NCBI RefSeq assembly: GCF_005144745.1
Contig: NZ_SWKK01000012.1
Location: 1-64,000 of the forward strand
Reading direction: 5' to 3'
DNA length: 64,000 bases
From: Flavobacterium sp. ASW18X
GTDB taxonomy: Bacteria; Bacteroidota; Bacteroidia; Flavobacteriales; Flavobacteriaceae
Below the pieces are notes generated by a model. That model saw only the letters and a list, made by a program, of their open reading frames with translations, was not told the DNA's origin and did no database searches. This document shows, in pieces, positions 1 through 8,694 of this stretch (positions within the stretch are counted from its first letter, which is position 1; every line of letters begins with the position of its first letter). A program made the position numbers and the translations under genes.

Positions 1-441
1 AACGGTTGCTCCTTCGCAAATGACTAAACTGCCGTTAGTTCCAGCATCTGGCGCAGCTTGTTCAGTTACTTCCACTTCTGCAATAGCATCTGTAGTACAG
101 GGCGAAGTTGCGGGGACAGTGTAAGTATATGTTCCAGCACCAGCTAAAGCAGGTGACCAATTTCCAGTGTTGTCAGGAGTGCCACCGAGTTGCGCAAAAA
201 GTTGTGCAGCGGTAACGGTTGCTCCCTCACAAATTACCAAACTGCCGTTAGTTCCAGCGTCTGCTTGAGCAGCATAAGAAACAAAAACAGTAGCCGATGC
301 ATCTTGCGTACATGGAGCTGTGGCAGTCACCGTATAAGTGTAACTATCGTTTCCATTATCTGTCCACGTTCCACCAGTATCTGGAGTCCCAGTAAGTGCA
401 GTAAATAAATCTGTTTGAGTTGGTGTGGAACCTTCACAATA
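1..441 (-). repeat. Tandem repeats inside the adhesin gene
   Basis: The segment starting at position 1 recurs at 214, a period of 213 bases or 71 codons, with near-identical DNA over the GTNGSLVICEG codons. A more diverged copy starts near 418, 68 codons further upstream in the gene. Each unit encodes a conserved C-E-G, a G-T-P and a TYTYTV strand followed by a second cysteine. The array continues past the left edge. The higher identity between the two outer copies suggests recent duplication or gene conversion. Confidence 0.8.
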
Positions 442-1899
442 CTTTAAAAGTGCGTTTCCACCAGCTTCAGGACAACCATTTACGGTAATAGATACGTTTG
501 CATTTACAATATGTCCTAAGGCATCAATTATACCATATATAAAACTATCTGAACCCGAAAAGTCGGGGTCTGGAGCGTAGGTAAAAAAATCGTCTGTTGG
601 GTCCGTTGGTGTACCGTTTACATTGAGATTAGCGACTCCATTAGAAGGGTTGCTAAACAAAAATATACCTACAGTTCCAGGACCATTGCCACCGAAAGAA
701 TCGTTCGTTGTAACATAGATAGCTCTTGACACGTCTTCATCTGTACTCACATTGTCATCTTGTGGCACGGGAAAGAAGCTCTCAGTAACATCATTTTCAG
801 TATTACCATCCGTATCGATACCATCGTCAGAAATATCTGTTGTATCTGCAGGACCATAAGGACTATCTCCTGTAACAGTAACTTGATTTAAAAATCCACC
901 ATTAGGTAAATCGCCTGCTGTAAGCGTATAGCTAGCAACATAGGTGGCTACTTCGCCAGCTTGTAATGTGCCCATAGGAGACCCCATAGTATTAGTAACA
1001 TAATTAGGTCCAGTAATGGTTAATGGGTTTAAATTGGCATCCGTAAAAGAGTCATTTAGTGTAATGTTATTCAGGGTTACATTACCTGTGTTTTCTACTT
1101 CAATAGTATACTGCACTACATCGCCTGCAGAAACGGGATTACTATATGCTTCGGTTACGGTTTTTGTAACTTCAATTTCAGGTTCAGCAATAATGAGATT
1201 TGATAAAACAAATTCTACTTTATCAGAAGCCGTAAAAAGAGGAATTCCTAATAAGCCTCCAGTTACATTTGTATTCATTTGAATAACGTGCGAGGGCTCA
1301 TTCACCGATAGGCTTCCAGCACCTGTTCCACTATCTATTCCATTTCCACACTCGCCACCATTACTTATTAGAAGCGCAGAATCATTTATATTAAAGGATG
1401 TTGCAGTAGATTGAAAAATTGGTCCAACCGAACTCAATTCGTTCCAAGTGCCATTGGTAAAATTAAAATTTGCTGTAGCCGAGTCTCCTAGTGTTATTGA
1501 AAATGTACCTATTTTATCTACATTAATGATAGGGTTTACTATATATACTGGAATGTTACCCGGAGTATTTTCATAAAATTCAAAAGATAGATTGCCTGCA
1601 GCTATAGAACTAACTTCAATCTCTATAGAAGAACTGCCCACAATAGCCGGGTCGGAATACGTATTGGTTTTAGCACAATCTATATTCTCGTTCCCATTAA
1701 TAGCGGTACCGTTACTAACTTTACAAACCACAAGAACTTTTCCATCACTAGAAACACTTTGCCATTCGGTAAGACTATTTTGTGTCCATGTAGTAGTTTG
1801 TTGGGCTAAAAGGGTAGGTGCACCAAAAAAACTAAACAAAAATAAGGCACATATAGCACGTATATAAAACAAAGTTTGGTTGGTCAGTTGTTTACGCAT
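1..1899 (-). CDS. Large secreted repeat adhesin, gliding/T9SS type (3' end off window)
   Basis: An open frame of exactly 633 codons runs from an ATG at 1899 to the left edge with no stop, so the C-terminus is missing. Residues 1-34 are a signal peptide (basic start, hydrophobic run, then LLAQQ). A beta-rich N-terminal region follows; residues of about 235-345 resemble a DUF11-type domain (EVTKTV, VENTGNVTL, FLNQVTVTG), and about 380-475 a cadherin/Ig-like domain (DEDVS, PDFSGSDSF). From about 475 onward it consists of 68-71-residue repeats with the core GTNGSLVICEG. Flavobacterial proteins of this build are usually exported by the type IX system and end in a gliding-type C-terminal domain, which would lie outside the window. 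The exact adhesive role is inferred. Confidence 0.85.
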   Translation of the reverse strand, partial: MRKQLTNQTLFYIRAICALFLFSFFGAPTLLAQQTTTWTQNSLTEWQSVSSDGKVLVVCKVSNGTAINGNENIDCAKTNTYSDPAIVGSSSIEIEVSSIAAGNLSFEFYENTPGNIPVYIVNPIINVDKIGTFSITLGDSATANFNFTNGTWNELSSVGPIFQSTATSFNINDSALLISNGGECGNGIDSGTGAGSLSVNEPSHVIQMNTNVTGGLLGIPLFTASDKVEFVLSNLIIAEPEIEVTKTVTEAYSNPVSAGDVVQYTIEVENTGNVTLNNITLNDSFTDANLNPLTITGPNYVTNTMGSPMGTLQAGEVATYVASYTLTAGDLPNGGFLNQVTVTGDSPYGPADTTDISDDGIDTDGNTENDVTESFFPVPQDDNVSTDEDVSRAIYVTTNDSFGGNGPGTVGIFLFSNPSNGVANLNVNGTPTDPTDDFFTYAPDPDFSGSDSFIYGIIDALGHIVNANVSITVNGCPEAGGNALLKYCEGSTPTQTDLFTALTGTPDTGGTWTDNGNDSYTYTVTATAPCTQDASATVFVSYAAQADAGTNGSLVICEGATVTAAQLFAQLGGTPDNTGNWSPALAGAGTYTYTVPATSPCTTDAIAEVEVTEQAAPDAGTNGSLVICEGATV

Positions 1900-2065
1900 A
1901 TAAGTATACTGGTAGCCAATAAAATATGGGGGGAGTCTTGACTATTTTAATTAAGCGTAAAAGTATATGGGACTAACAGTTGCTAAAATTTTATGTTGTA
2001 AAATAGGGCTACACCCACGTGAATACCCTTGTTTCTGTGGGGATACAACTAAGCTTTATACTGTT

Positions 2066-3493
2066 TTAGTTGTTTTGTTCTAATCCTAATTCTTTTCCTT
2101 TAGTAAGCATAAAAGCAAAGGCAGCTACTTTATCGTTAGGAATTTCACCTTCTAAAATAGCTTCTTTAATAGCTTCTTTTATGATACCAATTTCTTTGGA
2201 AGGTTTAAGGTTAAAGGTCTCCATAATTTCTTCACCACTTACTGGAGGCTGAAAATTTCTGATGCGGTCCCGTTCTTCTACTTCCTTTATTTTTTGACGT
2301 ACCAACTTGAAGTTGTTAAGATAACGACGTTGCTTTTTAGGATTTTTAGTGGTAATGTCTGCTTCGCATAAAGTGAGCAAATCCTCCACATGTTCTCCGG
2401 CATCAAACACCAATCTTCTAACAGCGGAATCTGTTACATGGTCTTCAGATAGAATAATAGGCCTAGAGCTCATTAAAACCATTTTCTGGACAAACTTCAT
2501 CTTGTCATTTAATGGCATTCGTAAACGCTTAAACAATTTGTAGACCATTTTACTACCCACAAATTCATGCGCATGAAAAGTCCACCCAATTTTTTTATGA
2601 AACTTTTTAGTAGGAGCCTTACCAATATCGTGTAATAATGCAGCCCAACGTAGCCAAAGGTTATCTGTGGTTTTAGCAATATTGTCTACCACCTCTAAGG
2701 TGTGCCAAAAATTGTCTTTATGGCGTTGTCCTTCAATCTCTTCAATACCTTGGAGTGCTTTTAATTCGGGCAATATATAGGGTAGTAGGCCAGTTTTATG
2801 CATTAGGGCAAAACCAATAGAAGGCTGCTCACTATTTAGGATTTTGTGCAGCTCATCAACAATACGCTCTTCGGAAATGATTTTGATACGCTCTTTATGT
2901 TCACTAATAGCTTGTAAAGAACTTAATTCAATTTCAAAATTCAACTGTGTCGCAAAGCGTATAGCGCGCATCATTCGTAGTGGGTCGTCAGAGTAAGTTA
3001 TACCTGGTTCTAAGGGGGTGCGTAGAATACCTTTTTGTAAATCGGCTAATCCTTTAAAAGGGTCTAATACTATTCCAAAATTATGTGCATTGAGCCCCAA
3101 TGCCAAAGCATTAATGGTAAAGTCCCTGCGGTCTTGGTCTTCTTGCAAGCTGCCGTCTTCTACAATAGGTTTTCTACTATCCCTAGTGTAACTCTCTTTA
3201 CGTGCGCCAACAAACTCTATTTCCATGCCTTTATAATTTAGCATGGCGGTACCAAAATTCTTAAAAACTTTTACGTCAGAACTACCCTTAAGCAATTTAG
3301 CAACTGCTTTTGCTAAAGCAATGCCACTCCCAACAGCAACTACATCTATATCTTTGGCAGAACCTCGTTTTAAAAAAAAGTCGCGTACATAACCACCAAT
3401 AACGTAGGCTTCCAGACCAAGTTCATCGGCAGCGGCACCAATAGATTTAAAAACAGGATGGGTTAATGCTTCTAGATATTTTTCCGACTTCAT
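2066..3493 (-). CDS. cca: CCA-adding enzyme / tRNA nucleotidyltransferase with HD domain
   Basis: This enzyme adds or repairs the 3' CCA end of tRNA in the cytoplasm. The class II nucleotidyltransferase head shows GGYVRDFF at residues 33-40 and the metal-binding DID at 48-50, followed by RRDFTINALA near 132. The RNA-binding neck region follows, then an HD hydrolase domain with LLHDIGK near residue 287. At 475 residues it matches the HD-containing members of the family. It lies 5 bases downstream of the threonylcarbamoyl-AMP synthase gene and so closes the same minus-strand operon. Some family members add only CC or only A; the sequence alone does not settle this, but no second copy is present here. 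Confidence 0.92.
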   Translation of the reverse strand: MKSEKYLEALTHPVFKSIGAAADELGLEAYVIGGYVRDFFLKRGSAKDIDVVAVGSGIALAKAVAKLLKGSSDVKVFKNFGTAMLNYKGMEIEFVGARKESYTRDSRKPIVEDGSLQEDQDRRDFTINALALGLNAHNFGIVLDPFKGLADLQKGILRTPLEPGITYSDDPLRMMRAIRFATQLNFEIELSSLQAISEHKERIKIISEERIVDELHKILNSEQPSIGFALMHKTGLLPYILPELKALQGIEEIEGQRHKDNFWHTLEVVDNIAKTTDNLWLRWAALLHDIGKAPTKKFHKKIGWTFHAHEFVGSKMVYKLFKRLRMPLNDKMKFVQKMVLMSSRPIILSEDHVTDSAVRRLVFDAGEHVEDLLTLCEADITTKNPKKQRRYLNNFKLVRQKIKEVEERDRIRNFQPPVSGEEIMETFNLKPSKEIGIIKEAIKEAILEGEIPNDKVAAFAFMLTKGKELGLEQNN

Positions 3494-3498
3494 GTATG

Positions 3499-4059
3499 CT
3501 ATTCCCTAATTACCTTTACCGTACCGTCATTCCCTAATTTAATAATGGAAGAAGGAGAAGGATTTGTTTTTTCGCGATGCAAATTTACTACATAATCTAC
3601 GCCTTCTAAAATACGGTGGTCTATTTCTGAGAATTGCGTTGGTGTTGGTGCTCCAGAAATATTTGCAGAGGTAGATACGATGGGTTTTTTAAACCGTTGA
3701 ATAAGATTTCTGCAAAAATCGTCCGAAGCTATCCGTATGGCTAAAGAATTATCTGCTGCAATTAGGTTTTTGGCCACTCCTTTGGGTTTGTCGTAAATTA
3801 TAGTGGTGGGCTTTGTTGCTAAATCAATAATATCCCATGCTACATCTGGAACTTGTTCTACCGTACGTTCTAACATAGCATCATTGGCTACAAGGCAAAT
3901 CAATGCTTTAGAATCCTCCCTATTCTTAAGTGCGTATACTTTTTTTACAGCATCTACATTAGTAGCATCACAACCTATGCCCCAAACCGTATCTGTGGGG
4001 TACAAGATAAGTCCACCATTTTGTAAGGTTTCCAAACATTTTGCTAGGTCTTCTTTCAT
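3499..4059 (-). CDS. tsaC: L-threonylcarbamoyladenylate synthase (YrdC/Sua5 domain only)
   Basis: This protein makes threonylcarbamoyl-AMP from threonine, bicarbonate and ATP for the t6A modification of ANN-decoding tRNAs. The 186 residues are a single YrdC domain: the N-terminal LYPTDTVWGIGCDAT strand-loop, the KNREDSKAL segment that corresponds to the KxR nucleotide-binding motif, and the STSANISGAPTP signature. The C-terminal Sua5 domain is absent, so it is the short TsaC form. It sits 2 bases after the glycosyltransferase and 5 bases before cca, so the two tRNA-maturation genes share a transcript with the sugar-transfer genes. Confidence 0.9.
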   Translation of the reverse strand: MKEDLAKCLETLQNGGLILYPTDTVWGIGCDATNVDAVKKVYALKNREDSKALICLVANDAMLERTVEQVPDVAWDIIDLATKPTTIIYDKPKGVAKNLIAADNSLAIRIASDDFCRNLIQRFKKPIVSTSANISGAPTPTQFSEIDHRILEGVDYVVNLHREKTNPSPSSIIKLGNDGTVKVIRE

Positions 4060-4061
4060 GG

Positions 4062-4832
4062 CTATTTTAAATTAGATTTTTGTAATCGTTTTAGTTCTTT
4101 ATATCTACTGTGAACGCCTAATGCATTAAGGTAACAAATGACTATTCCTCTTTTACCGTCTAAGAAACCAAACCGTAAAATATAGTGGTTGATAAATTTC
4201 CAAAAAGGTCTAAATATAGAATGATACCATCTTGCTTTCTTACCATTGAAAAAAGCTTCTTTAGCTTTCATTTCTCCATATTTTATCATTTTATCCTTAT
4301 ATGTGCTGTAAGAGTTAAATGAATAGTGAATTAGTTTGTTTTTTAATGTTTTGGAAACGCCATTAACTTCTAATGTTTCGTGAACAATCCTATCCTTCAC
4401 AAACTTTACTTTATCTTTTTGAAATAGGCGATAATTCTTATCTGTCTGCCAACCACTAAAACGAAGCACTTTATTTTTATACATAAATGTCCTTAGAAAG
4501 TAATAAGCAGCCGCAGGGGATTTTAAATTAATGGTTACCTCAATTTCATTTTTGAGTTTTGGCGTAACTCTTTCATCAGCATCCATAAATAAAACCCAGT
4601 TGTTTGTGGCTTGGTCTAAGGCAAATTGTTTTTGGTCTGTATAATTTTTAAAGGCTCTTTGAATTAGTTTAACATGAGGATAATTAGCAATAATTTTTGT
4701 GGTATTGTCAGTGCTAAAAGAATCTACAACAATAATTTCATCACAAAAAGAAAGGTTTTCTAACACTTCCTTTATGTGTTTTTCCTCATTGAGAGTTATT
4801 AATAAAGCTGTTATTTTTTCTGTTCTATCCAT
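4062..4832 (-). CDS. Glycosyltransferase family 2, WaaE/KdtX-like
   Basis: This 256-residue GT2 protein begins with the nucleotide-sugar fold (ALLITLNEEKHI, then EIIVVDSFSTDNT) and carries a DxD-type metal site, FMDADE, near residue 94. The charged second half (SGWQTDKNYRLF, VHETLEV) is typical of the LPS core beta-glucosyltransferase group WaaE/KdtX. It has no transmembrane segment and would act on the cytoplasmic face of the inner membrane. It overlaps the preceding GT4 gene by 8 bases. A close paralogue lies at the far end of the cluster (8695-9513). The donor and acceptor are not known. Confidence 0.85.
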   Translation of the reverse strand: MDRTEKITALLITLNEEKHIKEVLENLSFCDEIIVVDSFSTDNTTKIIANYPHVKLIQRAFKNYTDQKQFALDQATNNWVLFMDADERVTPKLKNEIEVTINLKSPAAAYYFLRTFMYKNKVLRFSGWQTDKNYRLFQKDKVKFVKDRIVHETLEVNGVSKTLKNKLIHYSFNSYSTYKDKMIKYGEMKAKEAFFNGKKARWYHSIFRPFWKFINHYILRFGFLDGKRGIVICYLNALGVHSRYKELKRLQKSNLK

Positions 4833-5901
4833 GCAATAAATAGCCTTCTATTTCTTTGAGCTTTTTTGCTTTATCAAAATGATTAATAATATACTCCCTA
4901 GCTGCTTTCCCTTTCTCTATCAAATCCTCCTTATTTTCACTCAATTTCAGGATTGCTTCTACAAAAGCGTCTACATCATTTGGAGGAGTTAAAACACCGG
5001 TTTTATTTTGTTTAATAACCTCTGGGTTACTACTAATATTAAAAGCCACCGATGGTAGTCCGCAAAGGCCAGCTTCTGCTAACACATATCCAAAGCCTTC
5101 CCAGTGAGAGGGTAGTAAAAAAATATCTCCTTGCTTAAGAAACTCCATCGGATTATCTATAAAACCAGCCATGGAAATAGTTTCCCTTAGATTAAATTCT
5201 GATATTTTTTGTTCTAAATCTTTTCTTAAACGACCTTCCCCACCTATAATCATCTTAAATTCTACCTTACGGTCCTCTAATTGTTTTGCAACATCAATTA
5301 AAAAGGTCTGATTTTTTTGGTATTCTAATCGACCTAAATTAATTAAAGTGAAATGCTTTTTGTTATCCCAAGAGATACGATTTAAATTATCAGGAATGGC
5401 AATTCCATTATGTATTACAGTTATCTTATCTTTTGGAAATAGAGTGGGATTTTTTTGATTTATTGTTTTTTTAGTTGCTAGTGAGTTAGCTAATATTTCG
5501 GTTAGTACATTTTTAAAAAGATATCTGTTTAACCGATTATTTTTAATGGGAATAGCGCTGCCTCTTCTGTAAATAATTCTTTTAACACCCAACTGTTTGG
5601 CAATGGGACCAGCTATTTTTACATCACTAGACAGATTCATGACAATGGTTTCTAATTGTCTTTTTGCTAAGGTCTTCTTTACAATTACTCTTTTTACTGG
5701 GTTTAAAAAGCTTAAATTACCGAGTGCGATGGTTTGAAAAGGAATATTGGTTTTGCTTAGTTTGGCGGCCAATACACTATCTGGATGCGCAATGACAAAA
5801 ACAGAAAATCCTCGGTCATTCAAGTATTGACTAACTTCTAAATGCCATTTTTCTCCTCCTCCCCAAGCTTTTGCGGTATTAAAAAAGCAAATTGTTTTCA
5901 T
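4825..5901 (-). CDS. Glycosyltransferase family 4 (GT-B fold)
   Basis: The N-terminal half starts with CFFNTAKAWGGGEKWH, a typical acceptor-side GT4 beginning. The C-terminal half holds the donor-binding region with NLGRLEYQKNQ and the E-x7-E motif in HWEGFGYVLAEAG. At 358 residues it is a normal length and has no membrane segment. Stop and start codons abut the neighbouring GT4 gene with no spacer, and the 3' end overlaps the next GT2 by 8 bases, so translation is probably coupled. The role in heptose or hexose transfer to LPS core or capsule is inferred from context only. Confidence 0.87.
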   Translation of the reverse strand: MKTICFFNTAKAWGGGEKWHLEVSQYLNDRGFSVFVIAHPDSVLAAKLSKTNIPFQTIALGNLSFLNPVKRVIVKKTLAKRQLETIVMNLSSDVKIAGPIAKQLGVKRIIYRRGSAIPIKNNRLNRYLFKNVLTEILANSLATKKTINQKNPTLFPKDKITVIHNGIAIPDNLNRISWDNKKHFTLINLGRLEYQKNQTFLIDVAKQLEDRKVEFKMIIGGEGRLRKDLEQKISEFNLRETISMAGFIDNPMEFLKQGDIFLLPSHWEGFGYVLAEAGLCGLPSVAFNISSNPEVIKQNKTGVLTPPNDVDAFVEAILKLSENKEDLIEKGKAAREYIINHFDKAKKLKEIEGYLLHG

Positions 5902-7014
5902 CTACCTTAATTTGTTATAGATTGCTAATAAATCTGCTCCTACTTTTTGATCGGTAAACCGCTGCGCAAAATCGTACCCTTTGCTTGCCATCTCTGCTCT
6001 TATAGCAGGGTTTTTATACAAGTACTCTATTTTTTCTAGTATTTCTTTTGGGTCGTCTGGATTTATATAGATACTATGCGGACCTGCAGCTTCTGGAAAG
6101 CAACCATCTTTAGTTACTATAATAGGTAATTTACTAAAGAGCGCTTCTATCAACGGTATTCCAAAGCCTTCACAATAAGAAGGATAACAGAACACTGTAG
6201 CTGCTTGGTATAATTTTGGTAAGTCTTGTATGGAAATGTTTTTTACAAAAGTAACCTGTCTTTCCATTTGGTGATCAGCTATGTATTTTTTAAGTTTTTT
6301 AGCATACCCTTTTTCACCACCCACCAATGCCAGATGATACGTAGTGTCTTTTATAGCCTTTACAATAGTTAAAGCATTTTTACGCTCTTGTATGGTGCCT
6401 ACATTTAAAATAAACTTATTTGGCAAGTTGTATCGTCTCCTTATGGCTTCCACATCTTTTTCTAGAAATTGTTGCTTAAAAGCATTATGACAGCCTTGAT
6501 ATACCACACTAATTTTGGTAGGTTTTACCTTTAAAAAATGGATGATATCTTTTTTGGTCTGCTCACTTATGGCAATTACATGATCAGCAGAATGTACCGC
6601 ATAATTGAATTTTAATTTATAGATAATTCTATCCCAAATTTTGTAATAATGCGGGTGACTAAGAAAAATAAGGTCGTGGATAGTAACAATGGTTTTTACC
6701 CTCTGTTTTTTTAGTTTAATTGGAATTTCTCCAGATAAGCCATGATAACAGTTTAACTCATTTTCATTTATTTGTTTCCACTGTCCAAGTATCCGCCAGA
6801 GGGCAGGTATTTTTTTCCAAAACCATCCTTTAGGATAAACAATGGTGGTCTTTACATCTGGGATACTTCTATTAACAGTGGGTTGTCTGGTGTTAAATAA
6901 GTAAAAAGACTCTATCTCTGTAAAATCTGTTAGGATACGAATAACATCCCGGCCATAATTACCCAAACCGGTTTTGTTATGAAAAATTCGTTTGGCATCG
7001 TATCCAATTTTCAT
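5902..7014 (-). CDS. Glycosyltransferase family 4 (GT-B fold)
   Basis: This 370-residue protein opens with KIGYDAKRIFHNKTGLGNYGR, the pattern of GT4 mannosyl/rhamnosyl-type enzymes. The donor half contains NVGTIQERKN and the E-x7-E motif in CEGFGIPLIEAL, with a following PEAAG loop. It is soluble by sequence and would act on the cytoplasmic side of the inner membrane. It directly abuts the following GT4 gene and lies 20 bases after the upstream GT2. It probably adds one sugar of a surface glycan; the substrate cannot be read from the sequence. Confidence 0.88.
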   Translation of the reverse strand: MKIGYDAKRIFHNKTGLGNYGRDVIRILTDFTEIESFYLFNTRQPTVNRSIPDVKTTIVYPKGWFWKKIPALWRILGQWKQINENELNCYHGLSGEIPIKLKKQRVKTIVTIHDLIFLSHPHYYKIWDRIIYKLKFNYAVHSADHVIAISEQTKKDIIHFLKVKPTKISVVYQGCHNAFKQQFLEKDVEAIRRRYNLPNKFILNVGTIQERKNALTIVKAIKDTTYHLALVGGEKGYAKKLKKYIADHQMERQVTFVKNISIQDLPKLYQAATVFCYPSYCEGFGIPLIEALFSKLPIIVTKDGCFPEAAGPHSIYINPDDPKEILEKIEYLYKNPAIRAEMASKGYDFAQRFTDQKVGADLLAIYNKLR

Positions 7015-7034
7015 GTAAACTTTAAAATTTTAAT

Positions 7035-7841
7035 TTAAGACTTACTTAATGTATCTAGCCCATTTAAGCATACAAAGTTATTCGCTTCTTGTTTTTCTCT
7101 CAACAATTCTCGGTTTTTTTCTACCCCTTCCGCAGAATACCCTTTTTTATGGTATAAGTGGTAAACAATTGCCTTGTTTTTCATGGATTTACTGCCGATA
7201 CCATTCTTTTTTAAACGCCATTCTATATCTGTATCCTCACCAACGGCAGCTCTTATATAATCTTCATCGAATCCATTTATGGCAAGTAAATGTTGTTTCT
7301 GTATTCCCCAATTACAGCCCAATAAACCTTTGTCTTTTAGTGTAAAAATTAAGCTTTTGTTTTTTAAGTATATGGCTTCTTTTTTCTTGCCAGATTTAGA
7401 TGTTAGAATATTAAATAATGCTAAATACTTTAGCGAACTTGTATTTTTAATTTTATTGGTAGTCACTTCATCTAGCATAACCCTTCTGCCTTTGAGCATT
7501 ACATTGGGTATGGTTTGGTTAATATATGCTTTAACAAAATGTTTATGAGGTATACAATCACCATCTATAAAAACAATTGTTTTGCCTTCAGCAACTTTTA
7601 TAGATTTATTGAGCATTTGGTTTTTTCTGAACCCATTATCCTGTTGTTGGCAGGTATGCTTTATGGGGAAATTATACAGACCTTTATTTTTTTGTAAAAA
7701 CAAAGATGTTTCTGGATTATTATCGTCCTCAGAAATTATTGCCTCAAATTCTTTTGCACTTTGATTGTTTAAAGCTTTTAAGATAAGCTGTAAGCTGTCT
7801 AGTGCTTTGTAGTAAGAAATTATAACAGATACTTTAGCCAT
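7035..7841 (-). CDS. Glycosyltransferase family 2 with galactosyltransferase-type C-terminus
   Basis: The 268-residue protein has the GT2 fold start (VSVIISYYKALDSLQ, then EDDNNPETS) and FIDGDCIPH as the DxD metal site. The second half has the Glyco_transf_7C signature: LGCNWGIQKQ, NGFDEDY and GEDTDIEWRLKKNG, in which the acidic residues bind acceptor and metal. It is soluble. It follows the DUF616 gene by 7 bases and belongs to the same operon. Chondroitin-synthase-like and galactosyltransferase-like enzymes share this architecture, so the linkage is unknown. Confidence 0.86.
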   Translation of the reverse strand: MAKVSVIISYYKALDSLQLILKALNNQSAKEFEAIISEDDNNPETSLFLQKNKGLYNFPIKHTCQQQDNGFRKNQMLNKSIKVAEGKTIVFIDGDCIPHKHFVKAYINQTIPNVMLKGRRVMLDEVTTNKIKNTSSLKYLALFNILTSKSGKKKEAIYLKNKSLIFTLKDKGLLGCNWGIQKQHLLAINGFDEDYIRAAVGEDTDIEWRLKKNGIGSKSMKNKAIVYHLYHKKGYSAEGVEKNRELLREKQEANNFVCLNGLDTLSKS

Positions 7842-7848
7842 TACAGTA

Positions 7849-8592
7849 TCAATATTTACGTATTCCTAGTAATCGTTTAAACTTTAGTTTAAACAATCTA
7901 TAGGCGTATGATTTTTGCGCTATAGATACAAAATAGAAATAGGGGTTTCCTCTTCTTAAATCACCACTAATAATAGATGGTTTAAAATTGTTTTTCCAAG
8001 CGGCATAATCAAAACTTAATTGGTCTCTCTTACTTCTGGTAGAAACCATTTGCCACCAATCTTCCATAACTTTTATAACCTCTGGGTCATTGTGTTTACG
8101 TACAAGGACAGCAGAAAAAATTAAACCATTATTCTTTGGGTAATTTTCTGATTTTAAAAATGCTATTTGCTTTTCCATTACTTCTGGAGCATCTTTAAAA
8201 CTACCACGTTCCTTTCCCAGTTTTATAAGGGCATCAAACTCATCGTAGACGCAGTCTCTTTTATCATCACATTGGTTGTGGTCAAAAATTGCCATTTTAA
8301 AATTTCCTAGGCTTTGGATAAGCTCGTGTATGTCCCCAACAATTAAATAATTAGAGTCAATATAAACGCTAATATCGTAATCCTTAAAATAAAGATGAGG
8401 AAGTATTTTTGGATGTCGATTTTTTCTACCCTCATCAGGATGGTCACTGAGTAATTCTATGGTTTTCCAAGGTGATTTTATCTTGGTTTTATCATCAGTA
8501 AAGCAAAAGAAGTCGGCACCGGGTATTTTTTTTTGAGGAATTATACCGTAATTTTTCCCAAATGCACCTGTATAAATTGCAATTTTGTTCAT
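7849..8592 (-). CDS. DUF616 / TOD1-type glycosyltransferase-like protein
   Basis: This 247-residue protein starts KIAIYTGAFGKNYGI and contains FFCFTDD near residue 31 and YKDYDISVYIDSNY, features of the DUF616 family, whose fold resembles GT-A enzymes. IDSN would take the place of the DxD motif. No signal peptide or membrane segment is present. It is the first of the tightly packed genes on this strand after a roughly 100-base gap, so a promoter probably lies between 8593 and 8694. Catalytic activity is inferred from the family and from its glycosyltransferase neighbours. Confidence 0.75.
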   Translation of the reverse strand: MNKIAIYTGAFGKNYGIIPQKKIPGADFFCFTDDKTKIKSPWKTIELLSDHPDEGRKNRHPKILPHLYFKDYDISVYIDSNYLIVGDIHELIQSLGNFKMAIFDHNQCDDKRDCVYDEFDALIKLGKERGSFKDAPEVMEKQIAFLKSENYPKNNGLIFSAVLVRKHNDPEVIKVMEDWWQMVSTRSKRDQLSFDYAAWKNNFKPSIISGDLRRGNPYFYFVSIAQKSYAYRLFKLKFKRLLGIRKY

Positions 8593-8694
8593 CTAGGGGT
8601 AAAGATAGAACTATTATTATAGTCTTATGTAAGTAAGCCCATTTACTTAGTAGAAAGGCTAAAATTCAAGAAAAAGAGGTACATATAGCCTTAA

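Noticed and set aside
190-1867. Plus-strand open frames across the first 1.9 kb
   Set aside because: They lie antisense to a continuous 633-codon minus-strand frame with signal peptide, domain and repeat structure. They show no protein-like features of their own.
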